Assembly: GCF_025061645.1 (NCBI RefSeq) | Contig: NZ_JANYMP010000010.1 | Coordinates: forward strand, 62,001-126,000 | Length of the DNA stretch: 64,000 bases | DNA from: Umezawaea endophytica | GTDB lineage: Bacteria; Actinomycetota; Actinomycetes; Mycobacteriales; Pseudonocardiaceae | Reading direction: 5' to 3' | Part shown: piece by piece, positions 17,601 through 26,066 of the stretch | How the letters are laid out: each line of letters opens with the position of its first letter | Position numbering within the stretch: the first letter of the stretch is position 1 | Made by a program: the position numbers and the translations under genes | Notes under the pieces: model-generated | The model's database searches: none | What the model was told of the DNA's origin: nothing | The model's input: the letters and a program-made list of their open reading frames with translations, nothing else

Positions 17601-18475
17601 CCGTCCCGGAGCTGGCGGGTCTGCCGGTCGCCGAGTCGGTGCGCCCCGCCGTCGCGACCGCGATCAAGGCGGGCGGCCGGACGTCCCGGATCACCCACAC
17701 CACCTCCATCAAGGGGCTCGGCTCCTCCGCCTCGACGGCTCCCGGCGACCTGGCGTGGGCCGCCCTGCTGGTCACGGCTCGTTCGCCGCACCTGTTCCGG
17801 GAGCCGCGCCGGGTCGTGGCGGGCATCCCGGTGGCCACGGTCCACCCGGTGCTGGAGCAGGCGCCGCGCTACCTGTCGTGGCTGGCCGCCCAGGGCGTGC
17901 TGGGCACCGTGCACCCGTGGATCGCGATCGTCGCCGCGGACCTGGACCAGCGGGTCCGGTGGCGGAGGCTCGTGCCGAGGCGTGGAGCGGGCCGGTTGCT
18001 GTGGCTGTGCGAGCAGATGGCCACCCGCGCCCGCGCCAAGGACCTGGTCCCGGCGATGTGGCGGTCGGCGGTCGACTCCGGCCTGCGCGCCCCGGACTGG
18101 AAACCCGGCGTGCCGCCGACCGGCTGCGAACTCGACCAGGCGGGCTACACGGCACTGCTGCGCGACCGGGTCACCGGGGCGACGATCGTCGAGGGGGAGA
18201 CCGGCGCGGTGGTGTCCGGACTCGCGGGCGCCGCCGCGGTCGCCTGGCGCGGCAAGGTACGCGGCCCGGTCGTGGTCACGAAGGCGACCACGGACGTCGA
18301 CAACCCGCGCGACCCGGAGTCCGACGCCGACGCGGGGGTCGCGGTGTTCACCCGGCGCGGCGACTACCGCGCCACCGGCTGGCTCGCCGCGTACGACCGG
18401 CTGGCCGTCCCCGAGGACGATCCCGAACCACCGCCGCCCGCACGCCGACCCCGCCGGGGGTTCGGGGCGGCCTGA
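14615..18475 (+). CDS. large Ski2-like DEAD/DEAH helicase with N-terminal zinc-binding region
   Basis: 1286 residues, GTG start preceded by GGAAGGGGGCAG. Residues about 44-75 carry two CPTC pairs (CPTCGGQL, CPTCPASF), a probable zinc ribbon. Residues about 115-325 are a Pro/Asp-rich low-complexity linker with repeated PLDW-PVEPDPL units. The helicase core runs from about residue 505: Q-like LLNPAQSQAA, Walker A APTGAGKTT (about 530), DEIHLL (about 633), SATVSNAAEV, VLVFCGSKRN, TSTVAAGVNLPA and QMFGRAGRIG (about 840). The motif set is that of Ski2/Brr2-like SF2 enzymes. The C-terminal 400 residues probably include winged-helix and ratchet domains. Likely an RNA or DNA translocase; target unknown. 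Confidence 0.85.
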   Translation: MSQASKDTSVAGVAYARWGVRPEPATARYAEPGWLHSPMPIERACPTCGGQLHGMYRSHPHKGRQQLQAAVVCPTCPASFTVRELQLSQRAVLGELRPESVARRLREEAQLAALERPDFEPRQRTAPARPEPGRSAGGPDGAHETALGQRPARSPDLGRPPAAEQRPDLAPGTNRPPAARQALPPRPPATNPPPTGEEPPDLRPRPAQPPAANHTSRFRTRPDANPLDRDAPVGPGSRAPSPSGPNPLDWAAPVEPDPLAPHPAGSDPLDWAPPVEPDPLDWDPPVGPDLLSPSRPGPDRLDRTPPVDPEPLAPPETEPPAPARRRVSTTVMAARIRSILTGSTTVAAAPAASIPVLPPGLAGSTEHRLVWWRKTVDPHLEPPDLPSTVDVRVVLPEHPRFDGLRERLKVAEVAFRSVPHWIEEELVSSVGPAGGLVPVVASAWLSEVGGLVPDRCDPVGGDGALAALLAFEVLWDLHEPVDPATVPDSTPADRLVPAEWLPFLSFPLLNPAQSQAAPHILDTDEHLLVAAPTGAGKTTIGKLAALRSILQDGRKAAWLVPQRSLTDELNIELEAWRRNGLRVERLSGEYAVDIEKVREADLWVATTEKFEAICRTGSLQAALGEVGCLVVDEIHLLGSPGRGALLEALLARVRGAESPVRIVGLSATVSNAAEVAEWLQATLVTTTWRPSRVTWQLPVLPASTTFAGGSRMREQAVVELTERHTAESGSVLVFCGSKRNVRSTAMAVAASRGAPVHTAAADDVDELTKVCAAVGVRMHYADYEHKHAAERAFRAREADVLVATSTVAAGVNLPARAVVVRDTKIGGEPMDTSTVQQMFGRAGRIGAGETQGWSYLLTEETERAAWQTRLVAGYSVYSRIYDSLADHVLAEVLQARITTLADAQAWWVETLAHAQGDDDLEPVQAAVDFLVAEGHLTGVRRGDDLVLATTDLGRLTARMMVSTYTGQRLRRTLGLLPVPQDPDSAEDALSLVLAVAVPELAGLPVAESVRPAVATAIKAGGRTSRITHTTSIKGLGSSASTAPGDLAWAALLVTARSPHLFREPRRVVAGIPVATVHPVLEQAPRYLSWLAAQGVLGTVHPWIAIVAADLDQRVRWRRLVPRRGAGRLLWLCEQMATRARAKDLVPAMWRSAVDSGLRAPDWKPGVPPTGCELDQAGYTALLRDRVTGATIVEGETGAVVSGLAGAAAVAWRGKVRGPVVVTKATTDVDNPRDPESDADAGVAVFTRRGDYRATGWLAAYDRLAVPEDDPEPPPPARRPRRGFGAA

Positions 18476-18690
18476 CGGCCTGCCTGCTCAGCACGCTGAA
18501 GCGGGCCAGGACGGCGGGTCGCGCCGACCTGATGGCCTGTCTCCATCGTCACGCCGAAGCGGGCTCGGACGATGGGGTCGTGCCGGCCTGCCTCATGGTC
18601 ACGTCGAAGCGGGCCAGGACGACAGGTCGCGCCGACCTGACGGCCTGCCTCCTCGTCACGGTGAAGCGGGCCAGGACGACGGGTCGTGCC
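18474..18690. repeat. four 52-57-bp tandem repeats after the helicase
   Basis: Copies at about 18474-18530, 18531-18582, 18583-18638 and 18639-18690, each starting near GACGGCCTGCC and carrying GAAGCGGGCCAGGACGA then GGTCGCGCC. The first copy overlaps the helicase stop codon. Copy spacings are 57, 52, 56 and 52 bases, so reading frame is not kept throughout. They lie between the helicase and AfsR gene ends. Confidence 0.75.
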
Positions 18691-18885
18691 GTCCTGGCCC
18701 GCACCCCCGGTTCGCGGGGCAGCGGGCCCTGCGGTGGCCGCGATCGGAGGTCGCCCGCCGGACGGTCGGCGTGCCGTCCCTCCTCCTCGCCAGGGCCCGC
18801 TGTGCCGCTGGGAAGAGTCTCGGTGGTGGTGTTCATCGAATCGGCATCGCCGCGTTCATCGTTCTGCCACGACGGCCGACAACGG
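18476..18885. other. 410-bp convergent intergenic region
   Basis: Between the ends of the helicase and the AfsR-type gene. Holds the tandem repeats and copy 2 of the dispersed leader element. A minus-strand frame from an ATG at 18836 to 18549 (95 residues, starting MNTTTETLPSG) runs through two repeat units as ARPVVLARFxVT; it resembles no known family and is not called a gene. Confidence 0.5.
18829..18861 (-). repeat. dispersed leader element with octapeptide ORF, copy 2
   Basis: Reverse complement of copy 1 at 5073-5105 with two mismatches. The minus-strand frame 18859-18833 encodes MNAAMPIR and its TGA overlaps the next ATG. It starts 25 bases after the AfsR stop. Weaker similarity to copy 1 continues about 55 bases as far as a GAGGAGGAGG ribosome-site-like tract, but there is no gene where copy 1 has one. 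Confidence 0.5.
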
Positions 18886-21711
18886 TCACCGGGACCGCGC
18901 GGAGCCCAGCTTCGAGCGGACCGCGTCCGCGTCCGGGTGCCCGAGCTCGTCGAAGATGACCAGGGCTCGGTGCCAGTCGTCGTGCGCGGCCTCGACGGCC
19001 CCCGCGGCGAGGTGGGCGTCGCCCAGGTGGGCGATCGTCTCGGCCTCCGCCCACCGGTGGCCGAGGTCGCGGTAGAGCCCGGCTGCCTTCTCGTAGCAGG
19101 GGATGCTCTCCTCGTGGTGCCCCAGCCCCTGGTGGGCGTGGCCGAGCACGTCCCACGTGTCCGCGTCGCCGAACCGGTCGGCGATCTCCTCGTTGAGCCG
19201 CCGCGCCCGTTCCGCGGCGTCCAGTGCCTGCTCGTGGTCGCCGCGGAGGTTGTGGCCCCAGGCGATGTTGTTGAGCGCCCTGGCCTGCCCCGACAGGTGG
19301 CCGATGTCGCGGAACAGTTCGAAGGCCCGCTCGGCGTGCGCCAGCGACGTCGCGTGCTCGCCCTCGCGGAAGTCGATCCAGCACAGGTCGAAGTGGACCC
19401 TGGCCTCTCCCGCGGTGTCACCGGTCTCCCGGAACAGGCGCAGGGCGTGTCGCAGGTGGACGACCGCGTCGGCGACCTTGTCCAGGTGGACGTGGACCCG
19501 CCCGAGGCTGCGGTGGGCGTGCGCCTGTCCGAGGCGGTCCCCGATCCGCCGCGCCGACGCCAGCGCGGTGTGCTGCGCGGCGGCCCACGGCTCCCAGAGC
19601 CCCCGGCGCTCCGCGAAGTAGGCCACCGCCCAGGCCAACCGCCAGGCGTGGTCGTCGAACCCGGTCGACGCCGCCCGCTCGACGACCGCCGTGATCGCGG
19701 CGAACTCGTCGGTCAGCCAGCGCATCGCGTGCTCGTGGTCGGTGTGCTCGTCGACGACCACACCGGGCTGGACCGGCGGGATGGTGATCGGGTCGCGGTG
19801 GGCGTCGATCAGCCGGTCGGCGGCGCGGGCGCTGTGCAGGTAGTGGTCGACCAACCGGTGCAGGGCTTCCCGCCGCTGCCCGTCGGTGTCGCTGCCGCGG
19901 GCCAGTTCGGCGGCGTACGCGCGCAGCAGGTCGTGGCACGCGTACCGGCCGGGAGCCTGCGCGGTGACCAGGCAGGCGCCCACCAGTTCGGCCAGCAGCG
20001 CGCGGGTCCGGTCGACGGGCAGCCCGGTCAGGCTGGCGGCCGACCGCTCCGTGACGTCCGGGCAGGGGCTGAGCCCCAGCGACCGGAACAGCAGGCGCGC
20101 GGGTTCGCTGAGCTGGTGGTACGACCAGGAGAAGACGGCACGCACGTCGGTGGCCGGGTCGTCGCCGCCCAGCGCGTCGAGACTGCCCTGGGCCGTGCGC
20201 AGCTCGGCGGCGAGCGAGGCCAGGGGGAAGTCGGGGTGGATGGCGGCGCGGGCGGCCACCACCGCCAGCGCCAGCGGCAGCGAGGCGCACCGGGTGATGA
20301 TCTCGTCGACGGCGTCCGGCTCGGCCGCCAGGCGTTCCCGGCCGAGCCGCAGCGCCAGCATCTGCTGCGCCTCGGCCGGGTCGAACAGACCCAGCACCAC
20401 CGGCCGGGCCCCTTCGGCGGCGACCAGTCCGGACAGCACGCGGCGGCTGGTGACCACGACGTGGCAGCCGCGGCTGCCGGGCAGCAGCGGTCGCACCTGG
20501 TCGGCGTCGCGGGCGTTGTCCAGCACCACCAGCACCCGGCGGTCCACCAGCAGGCTCCGGTAGAGGGCGGACCGGGCGGCGAGGCCGACCGGCACCCGCG
20601 GTGGCGGCACGTCGAGCGCCTCCAGGAACCCGAGCAGCACGTCGGCGGGCCGCACCGGGGACCCGTCGGCGTCGAAGCCGCGCAGGTTCACGTAGAGCTG
20701 GCCCTGCGGGAAGTGGTGGCGCACCCGCTGTCCCCAGTGGACGGCCAGCGCGGTCTTCCCGATCCCGGCCATGCCCGCGATGGCGGTGACCACCGTGCCC
20801 TCGCCGCCGGGGAGCACCTCGTCGAGTTCCTTGAGGTGCCGGACGCGGCCGGTGAAGCCGATCACGTCGACGGGGAGCTGGGCGGGCACCACCCGCCCGG
20901 CGGCGGGCCGGGACGGCACGGCCTCGGTGTCGCCCGCCTCGTCCCGGAGGACGGCGGTGTGCAGCTCCCGCAGCCGGGCGCCCGGTTCGAGGCCGAGTTC
21001 GTCGGCGAGCACCCCGCGCAGCCGGTGGTACGCCTCCAGCGCCTCCGCCTGCCGTCCCGACCGGTGCAGGGCCACCATCAACTGGCCCACCAGCCGTTCC
21101 CGGAGCGGGTTCGCGGCGACCAGCTCGACCAGCTCGCCGACCAGCTCGGCGTGCCTGCCGAGCCGCAGCTCCAGTTCGACGCACTCCTCGACCGCCGCCC
21201 GCCGCTGCTCGTCGAGCCGGGCGGCGGCGGCCTCAAAGGCCCTGCCCGGCAGTCCGGCGAGCGCGGGTCCGCGCCACAGCCGCAGTCCCGCCCTGAACTC
21301 GGCCGCGGCCGCGCCGGTCTCACCGGCGGCGCTCAGCCGCCGCGCCTCGTCCACCCGTGCCTGGAAGAGCGACGCGTCCAGCGTGCTGGCACCGAGCCGG
21401 AGCCGGTACCCGCTGCCCTCGGCGGCGATCGTGGGCGCCACGGCCGGGTCCGGGTCGCGTTCGCCCGCCTCCAGCAGCCTGCGGAGCGCGGAGACGCTGT
21501 TCTGCACCTGGCGCTTGGCGGTGGTGGGTGGACGGTCGTCCCAGACGGCGTCGATGAGCGTGTCGAGTGAAACGGCGTGGTCGGCGTTCACCAGCAGCAG
21601 CGCCAGCAACGTCCGTTGGCGCCTGCCGGTCAGCCGGAGCAGACCACCGCTCGCCGAAACCTGGAGGGATCCCAGGACCTGGAATTCCACCTGCGTTTCC
21701 GCAGCGGTCAT
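18886..21711 (-). CDS. AfsR/SARP family regulator with NB-ARC and TPR domains
   Basis: 941 residues. The N-terminus is an OmpR-like winged helix (EFQVLGSLQVSASGGLLRLT; QVQNSVSALRRLLEAGE) followed by a bacterial transcriptional activation domain to about residue 255. An NB-ARC ATPase follows: P-loop GMAGIGKTAL, Walker B region RVLVVLDNARDADQVRPLLPG, and SLPLALAVVAARA. The C-terminal third is tetratricopeptide repeats (LGQAHAHRSLGRVHVHLDKV and similar). This is the AfsR architecture that switches on secondary metabolism or development after ATP-dependent oligomerisation. No biosynthetic cluster is adjacent. ATG at 21711. Confidence 0.9.
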   Translation of the reverse strand: MTAAETQVEFQVLGSLQVSASGGLLRLTGRRQRTLLALLLVNADHAVSLDTLIDAVWDDRPPTTAKRQVQNSVSALRRLLEAGERDPDPAVAPTIAAEGSGYRLRLGASTLDASLFQARVDEARRLSAAGETGAAAAEFRAGLRLWRGPALAGLPGRAFEAAAARLDEQRRAAVEECVELELRLGRHAELVGELVELVAANPLRERLVGQLMVALHRSGRQAEALEAYHRLRGVLADELGLEPGARLRELHTAVLRDEAGDTEAVPSRPAAGRVVPAQLPVDVIGFTGRVRHLKELDEVLPGGEGTVVTAIAGMAGIGKTALAVHWGQRVRHHFPQGQLYVNLRGFDADGSPVRPADVLLGFLEALDVPPPRVPVGLAARSALYRSLLVDRRVLVVLDNARDADQVRPLLPGSRGCHVVVTSRRVLSGLVAAEGARPVVLGLFDPAEAQQMLALRLGRERLAAEPDAVDEIITRCASLPLALAVVAARAAIHPDFPLASLAAELRTAQGSLDALGGDDPATDVRAVFSWSYHQLSEPARLLFRSLGLSPCPDVTERSAASLTGLPVDRTRALLAELVGACLVTAQAPGRYACHDLLRAYAAELARGSDTDGQRREALHRLVDHYLHSARAADRLIDAHRDPITIPPVQPGVVVDEHTDHEHAMRWLTDEFAAITAVVERAASTGFDDHAWRLAWAVAYFAERRGLWEPWAAAQHTALASARRIGDRLGQAHAHRSLGRVHVHLDKVADAVVHLRHALRLFRETGDTAGEARVHFDLCWIDFREGEHATSLAHAERAFELFRDIGHLSGQARALNNIAWGHNLRGDHEQALDAAERARRLNEEIADRFGDADTWDVLGHAHQGLGHHEESIPCYEKAAGLYRDLGHRWAEAETIAHLGDAHLAAGAVEAAHDDWHRALVIFDELGHPDADAVRSKLGSARSR

Positions 21712-21835
21712 CGTACCTCCGGCGGACCACGTCGTCGTGCGGCGATCTCCGATGATCCCGTATTCCGATCGTCCACCACAACCGGTCGACCACGGGGGAA
21801 AGCGCCGGAGCGCGAGCGGTTTTTCCCAATCGACA

Positions 21836-21849
21836 CCGCATAAATGCGG
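21836..21849. other. small hairpin in AT-richer AfsR/LacI intergenic region
   Basis: CCGCAT-AA-ATGCGG within 21712-21931, a 220-base gap that is less GC-rich than its surroundings. It lies upstream of the AfsR start and downstream of the LacI stop. It may be the terminator of the galactan operon or part of the AfsR leader. Nothing else recognised in the gap. Confidence 0.3.
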
Positions 21850-21931
21850 GCATTGCGGGAAAAGGCGAGGTGGATTCGCCGAGCACTATCCGGAGTCCGT
21901 CTCGAATGGATGGTCGACTGGGGACGTCCCC

Positions 21932-22951
21932 TCAGGTCGAGTCGCGCACCACCAGTTCGGTCGGCAGCAGGGCCGCCGCGGGTGGCTGGCCCGCGACCAG
22001 GTCCAGCAGCAGGCGCACCATCTCGCGGGTGATCCGTTCGAACGGCTGCCGCACGGTCGTCAGCGCGGGCCGGGTGGTCGAGGCGATGCCGGAGTCGTCG
22101 AACCCGCCGACGGCCACGTCCCGCGGCACCCGCAGGCCCGCGTCGTGCAGCACGGTGAGCGCGCCCGCCGCCATGAGGTCGGACGCGACGAACACCGCGT
22201 CCAGGTCCGGCGACCTGGCCAGCAGCTCGGCCATGGCCGCCTCGCCGCCCGCCCGCGAGTAGTCGCCCTGCGCGATCAGCGACGGCACGGCGTCCGCGCC
22301 CAGGACGTCGCGGTAGCCCGCCAGGCGCTCGACCCCGCCGGGGGTGTCCAGCGGGCCGGTGATCGTCGCGATCCTGGTCCGGCCGCGCTCCCGCAGGTGG
22401 CGCACCATCGACCTGGCGCCCTCCCGGTCGTCCGCGGCGGCGTACGCGACCCTGCCCTCGTGGCCCAGCGGCTTGCCGCAGGTCACGACCGGGATGTCGA
22501 ACTGGAGCAGCTCGTCGACCAGCGGGTTGCCGGTGTGCGACGACACCAGCAGCACGCCGTCGACGTGGCCCGCCGCGAGGAACCGGCTGGTGCGCTTGCG
22601 CTCGACGTCGCTGCTGGCCGTCATCAGCAGCAGCGGCAGGTCGTGCTCGGCCAGCTCCTGGGTGCACGCCTGGAGCAGGATGCTGAAGTTCGGGTCCTCG
22701 AACAGCCTGCTCTGCGGCTCGGTCAGCACGAACGCGATCGAGTGCGCCCGCTGCGTCACCAGGCTGCGGGCGGCGGAGTTCGCCACGTACCCGGTCTTGC
22801 GCACGGCCGCCAGCACCGCCTCCAGCGCCGTCGGGCTGACGTTCTGCCCGCCGTTGAGCGCGCGCGACACCGTGCCCCTGGAGACGCCCGCCTCGGCGGC
22901 CACGTCGTGGATGGTGGGCCGTGCCCTGCTCTTGCCCAGCCTGCCGGTCAT
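21932..22951 (-). CDS. LacI family repressor of the galactan locus
   Basis: 339 residues. The N-terminal HTH and hinge are classical (TIHDVAAEAGVSRGTVSRAL; YVANSAARSL) and a periplasmic-binding-protein-like effector domain follows (DAVFVASDLMAAGAL; VAVGGFDDSGIASTTRPALT). It is the last gene of the four-gene ABC importer operon, 13 bases after the second permease. It should bind the two TGTGAACGTT-type palindromes in the divergent promoter at 26067-26168 and release on a galacto-oligosaccharide; this partner assignment is inference from location. Confidence 0.88.
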   Translation of the reverse strand: MTGRLGKSRARPTIHDVAAEAGVSRGTVSRALNGGQNVSPTALEAVLAAVRKTGYVANSAARSLVTQRAHSIAFVLTEPQSRLFEDPNFSILLQACTQELAEHDLPLLLMTASSDVERKRTSRFLAAGHVDGVLLVSSHTGNPLVDELLQFDIPVVTCGKPLGHEGRVAYAAADDREGARSMVRHLRERGRTRIATITGPLDTPGGVERLAGYRDVLGADAVPSLIAQGDYSRAGGEAAMAELLARSPDLDAVFVASDLMAAGALTVLHDAGLRVPRDVAVGGFDDSGIASTTRPALTTVRQPFERITREMVRLLLDLVAGQPPAAALLPTELVVRDST

Positions 22952-22964
22952 GGCCCACTTCCCT

Positions 22965-23798
22965 TCACGCCTTCACCGCTCCGGAGAGCAGGTCCACCCG
23001 CCAGTATCGCTGGAGCGTGAGGAACAGCGCGATCAGAGGCAGCACCGACACGAGCGAACCGACGATCGCGAGGGTGTAGAGCGCGGGCGTGGTGTTGCCC
23101 TGGTTGAGCATCGTGTACAGCCCGAGCGTCACCGGGAACTTCCGGTCGTCGCCGAGCATGATGAACGGCAGCAGGAAGTTGTTCCAGATCGCGACGAACT
23201 GGAACAGGAACACGGTGACCAGTCCCGGCGCCATCATCGGCACCGCGATCGACCACAGGATCCGGCCCTCGCCCGCCCCGTCGGTGCGGGCCGCCTCCAC
23301 CACGTCCTCCGGCACGGCGGCGGCCGCGTAGATCCGGGCGAGGTAGATCCCGTACGGGCTGAGCACGCTGGGCACCAGCACCGACAGGTAGGTGTCGGCC
23401 AGCCCCACCTCGGAGATCAGCAGGTACTGGGGGATGGCCAGCACGACCGACGGGACCAGCACGCCGGCGATCAGCGCGTTGAACACGAGGTCCCGGCCGC
23501 GGAACGCGAACTTCGCCAGCGCGTACCCGGTGAGCCCGGACAGCGCGGCCGACAGCAGCGCGCCGACACCCGCGTACAGCGCGGAGTTGGCCATCCACCG
23601 CCAGAACGCACCGTCCCGGTAGGACGACAGGTCGTCCAGGTTGGCCAGGATCGACGTGCCGGGGGAGAACGTGGACGTGGCGAACAGCTCGCCGCTGCTC
23701 TTGGTCGCCGCGACCAGGACCCAGGCGACCGGCAGCAGGCAGTAGGCGGCCCCGAGCAGCAGGACCAGCGTGGGCAGCGTGCCCAGCGCCCGCCTCAC
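22965..23798 (-). CDS. carbohydrate ABC transporter permease (MalG type)
   Basis: 277 residues, about six membrane helices. The EAA-loop sequence EAARTDGAGEGRILWSIAVP couples to the ATPase; ALSGLTGYALAKF and IWNNFLLPFIML are typical of the CUT1 second permease. Its ATG overlaps the stop of the upstream permease (ATGA). Forms the channel together with the other permease and the binding lipoprotein. Confidence 0.9.
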   Translation of the reverse strand: MRRALGTLPTLVLLLGAAYCLLPVAWVLVAATKSSGELFATSTFSPGTSILANLDDLSSYRDGAFWRWMANSALYAGVGALLSAALSGLTGYALAKFAFRGRDLVFNALIAGVLVPSVVLAIPQYLLISEVGLADTYLSVLVPSVLSPYGIYLARIYAAAAVPEDVVEAARTDGAGEGRILWSIAVPMMAPGLVTVFLFQFVAIWNNFLLPFIMLGDDRKFPVTLGLYTMLNQGNTTPALYTLAIVGSLVSVLPLIALFLTLQRYWRVDLLSGAVKA

Positions 23799-24718
23799 CG
23801 CTCACCGCCGAACGCCCGTGAGCGGGTGATCCGCAGCAGGCCGAAGGACAGCACGAACATCACCGCGGCGATCACCACGGACGCCGCGGCGGCGGAGTGG
23901 ACGTCACCTCGGGCGAACGCGTCCTGGTAGACCTTCATCAGCGGGCTCCACGTGCGCGACAGCGAGTTCGTCAGCGGCGCCAACGTCGTCGGCTCGGCGA
24001 ACACCTGGAGCGTCGCGACGACGGAGAACAGCGTCGTCAGCACCAGCGCGGGCACGACGAGCGGGATCTTGATCCGCAGCGCGACCTGCACCGGCGAGCA
24101 GCCGTCGATCCGCGCCGCCTCGTAGAGGTCGCGCGGGATGGACCGCAGCGCCGTGTAGAGGACGATCATGTTGTATCCCACGCCTCCCCACACCGCGATG
24201 TTGGCCAGCGCGAAGTAGATGCCCGTCGGCGACAGCAGGTCCACCTCCGGCAGCGACAGCTCGGTCAGGAGTTGCACGAACGGGCTGGTGGACGGCAGGT
24301 ACAGGAACCCCCACAGCAGCGTCGCGATCACGCCGGGGATCGCGTACGGCAGGAAGATCGCGATCCGGGAGAAGCCGCGGGCCCGTGCCCGGTCCTCGTC
24401 CAGCAGCAGCGCGAACACCAGCGCCAGCAACAACATCGTCGGCACGAGCAGCGCGCCGTACCCGAGCACGCGCAACGCGCCCGCGCCCATCTCCGCGTCG
24501 GTGAGGGTGCGCGCGTAGTTGCCGAGACCGGTGAAGACCTCCTTGCGGCTGCCCTTGCCGAGCCCGAGTCCGCTCACCTCGATCCGGAACAGGCTCAGGT
24601 ACACCGTGTACGCGATGGGGATCGCGAGCACCAGCAGGAAGAGGACCACCGCGGGAGCGACGAACAGGTAGGGCGTCGCCGCTCCCGCCCGCCGTGGTCG
24701 GGACGTGGTGGAGGGCAC
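23795..24718 (-). CDS. carbohydrate ABC transporter permease (MalF type)
   Basis: 307 residues with six predicted membrane helices, starting TPYLFVAPAVVLFLLVLAIP. The EAA loop is YEAARIDGCSPVQVALRIKIP. GTG start at 24718, three bases after the lipoprotein stop. CUT1 family. No ATPase gene lies in the locus; in actinomycetes such importers share a general ATPase of the MsiK type encoded elsewhere. Confidence 0.9.
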   Translation of the reverse strand: MPSTTSRPRRAGAATPYLFVAPAVVLFLLVLAIPIAYTVYLSLFRIEVSGLGLGKGSRKEVFTGLGNYARTLTDAEMGAGALRVLGYGALLVPTMLLLALVFALLLDEDRARARGFSRIAIFLPYAIPGVIATLLWGFLYLPSTSPFVQLLTELSLPEVDLLSPTGIYFALANIAVWGGVGYNMIVLYTALRSIPRDLYEAARIDGCSPVQVALRIKIPLVVPALVLTTLFSVVATLQVFAEPTTLAPLTNSLSRTWSPLMKVYQDAFARGDVHSAAAASVVIAAVMFVLSFGLLRITRSRAFGGER

Positions 24719-24721
24719 CGG

Positions 24722-26011
24722 TCAGCCGACCTTGAACCCGCTGGCCCGCAGGTCGTCGATCGTCGCCCGCTGCATCTCGGCGAGCGCGGGCGCCAGGTCG
24801 GTCCCGCCGGTGATGGCGGCACCGAAGGCGTTCTTGTACGCCGTGTAGGCGACGTTGACGTTCGGGCCCCAGGTGAAGCCCGCCGCCGTGGAGGCGACCC
24901 GCTGCGCGGTGGCGTAGAAGTCGGTCTGGGCGGGGAAGAACGCGGGCGGCTTCGCCAGTGCCGACCCGGTCTGCGCCTTGGTCGCCGCGGGGTAGACGCC
25001 GCTGTCGGTCACCAGCGCGGCGACCGCCTCGGGGTCGGTGTTGAGCCAGATCGCGAACTCCGCCGCGGCCTTCTGCTTCTTGGACCCGGCGGTGACCGCC
25101 GTGGTCGACCCGCCCCAGTTGCCGGTGCGCGGCGACGCGGCGTCCCACTGCGGCAGCGGGGCCATGGCCCACTTGCCGACGGTGCTCTGCGCGTTGCCCG
25201 CCAGCACGCCGGGAGCCCACACGGCGCTGACCCAGCCGATCTGGGTGCCGTCGTTGAGGGCTTTGTTCCACTCCGGTGTGTACATCGGGGTCTTGTCGAC
25301 CGCGCCCTCGGCGACCAGGCCGCTCCAGTACGAGGCGACCTTCTTCGTCGCGGCGTCGTCGATCGAGACCTTCCAGGTGTCGCCGTCGACGCTCCACCAC
25401 GAGCCGCCCGCCTGCTGCGCGAGGCCCGCGAACCAGCCGGGGTCGTTGGAGGAGAACGTGCCGAGGAACTTGTCCGGCGCCTTGGTCCGCAGGGTCCTGG
25501 CCGTCCGCGCGTACTCGTCCCACGTCTTCGGGACGGTGAGGCCGTACTGCTCGAACAGGTCGGTCCGGTAGTAGAACATCATCGGCCCGGAGTCCTGCGG
25601 GATCGCGTACACGCCGTCGCCGCCCAGCGTGACCTGCTGCCACACGCCGTCCGGGAACTCGCCCTTGACGCTCGACGCGTGGGCGGCGATGTCGGCCAGG
25701 ACGTCGTTGCTCACGAGCGTGGGCAGCGCCTGGAACTCGACCTGCGCCAGGTCCGGCCCGCTGCCCGCCTTGGCGCTGGTCAGCAGCTTGGTGACGAGGT
25801 CGTCGCCCTGGGCCTGCTTGCTCATCACGACCTTGCGGTCGGGGTGGGCGGCGTTCCACCGGTCGACGACCTTCTCGATGTTGGGCGCCCACGCCCAGAA
25901 GCTCAGCTCGGTGGGACCTTCGGGCTCCTGGCCTCCGCTGCTCCCGCAGCCAACCAGCAGGGCGAGGCCGAGGCCTGCCGCCACGGCCTTCCTGGCGATG
26001 TCGAATCGCAT
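24722..26011 (-). CDS. extracellular sugar-binding lipoprotein of the galactan importer
   Basis: 429 residues. ATG at 26011 with CCGGAG upstream. Residues 1-22 form a lipoprotein signal with the lipobox LLVGC. The rest is a family 1 solute-binding protein (ELSFWAWAPNIEKVVDRWNAAHPDR; GDGVYAIPQDSGPMMFYY; AAAEFAIWLNTDPEAVAALV). It should capture galacto-oligosaccharides released by the GH53 enzyme and present them to the permeases. First gene of the operon; an operator lies 56-69 bases upstream of its start. A longer frame to 26050 lacks a ribosome site and would spoil the signal peptide. Confidence 0.9.
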   Translation of the reverse strand: MRFDIARKAVAAGLGLALLVGCGSSGGQEPEGPTELSFWAWAPNIEKVVDRWNAAHPDRKVVMSKQAQGDDLVTKLLTSAKAGSGPDLAQVEFQALPTLVSNDVLADIAAHASSVKGEFPDGVWQQVTLGGDGVYAIPQDSGPMMFYYRTDLFEQYGLTVPKTWDEYARTARTLRTKAPDKFLGTFSSNDPGWFAGLAQQAGGSWWSVDGDTWKVSIDDAATKKVASYWSGLVAEGAVDKTPMYTPEWNKALNDGTQIGWVSAVWAPGVLAGNAQSTVGKWAMAPLPQWDAASPRTGNWGGSTTAVTAGSKKQKAAAEFAIWLNTDPEAVAALVTDSGVYPAATKAQTGSALAKPPAFFPAQTDFYATAQRVASTAAGFTWGPNVNVAYTAYKNAFGAAITGGTDLAPALAEMQRATIDDLRASGFKVG

Positions 26012-26066
26012 GGGGATCTCCGGTCGGATCAGCGTCGCCAGCGACAACACCGGCGAGGACGAGCGC

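Noticed and set aside
18474-18690. Possible CRISPR array in the 57-bp repeats
   Set aside because: Copies are adjacent and imperfect with no unique spacers, and no cas genes are near.
16339-21570. A 1743-codon plus-strand open frame
   Set aside because: It is a shadow of the helicase and of the minus-strand AfsR gene; its Arg/Gly/Pro-rich product has no motifs.
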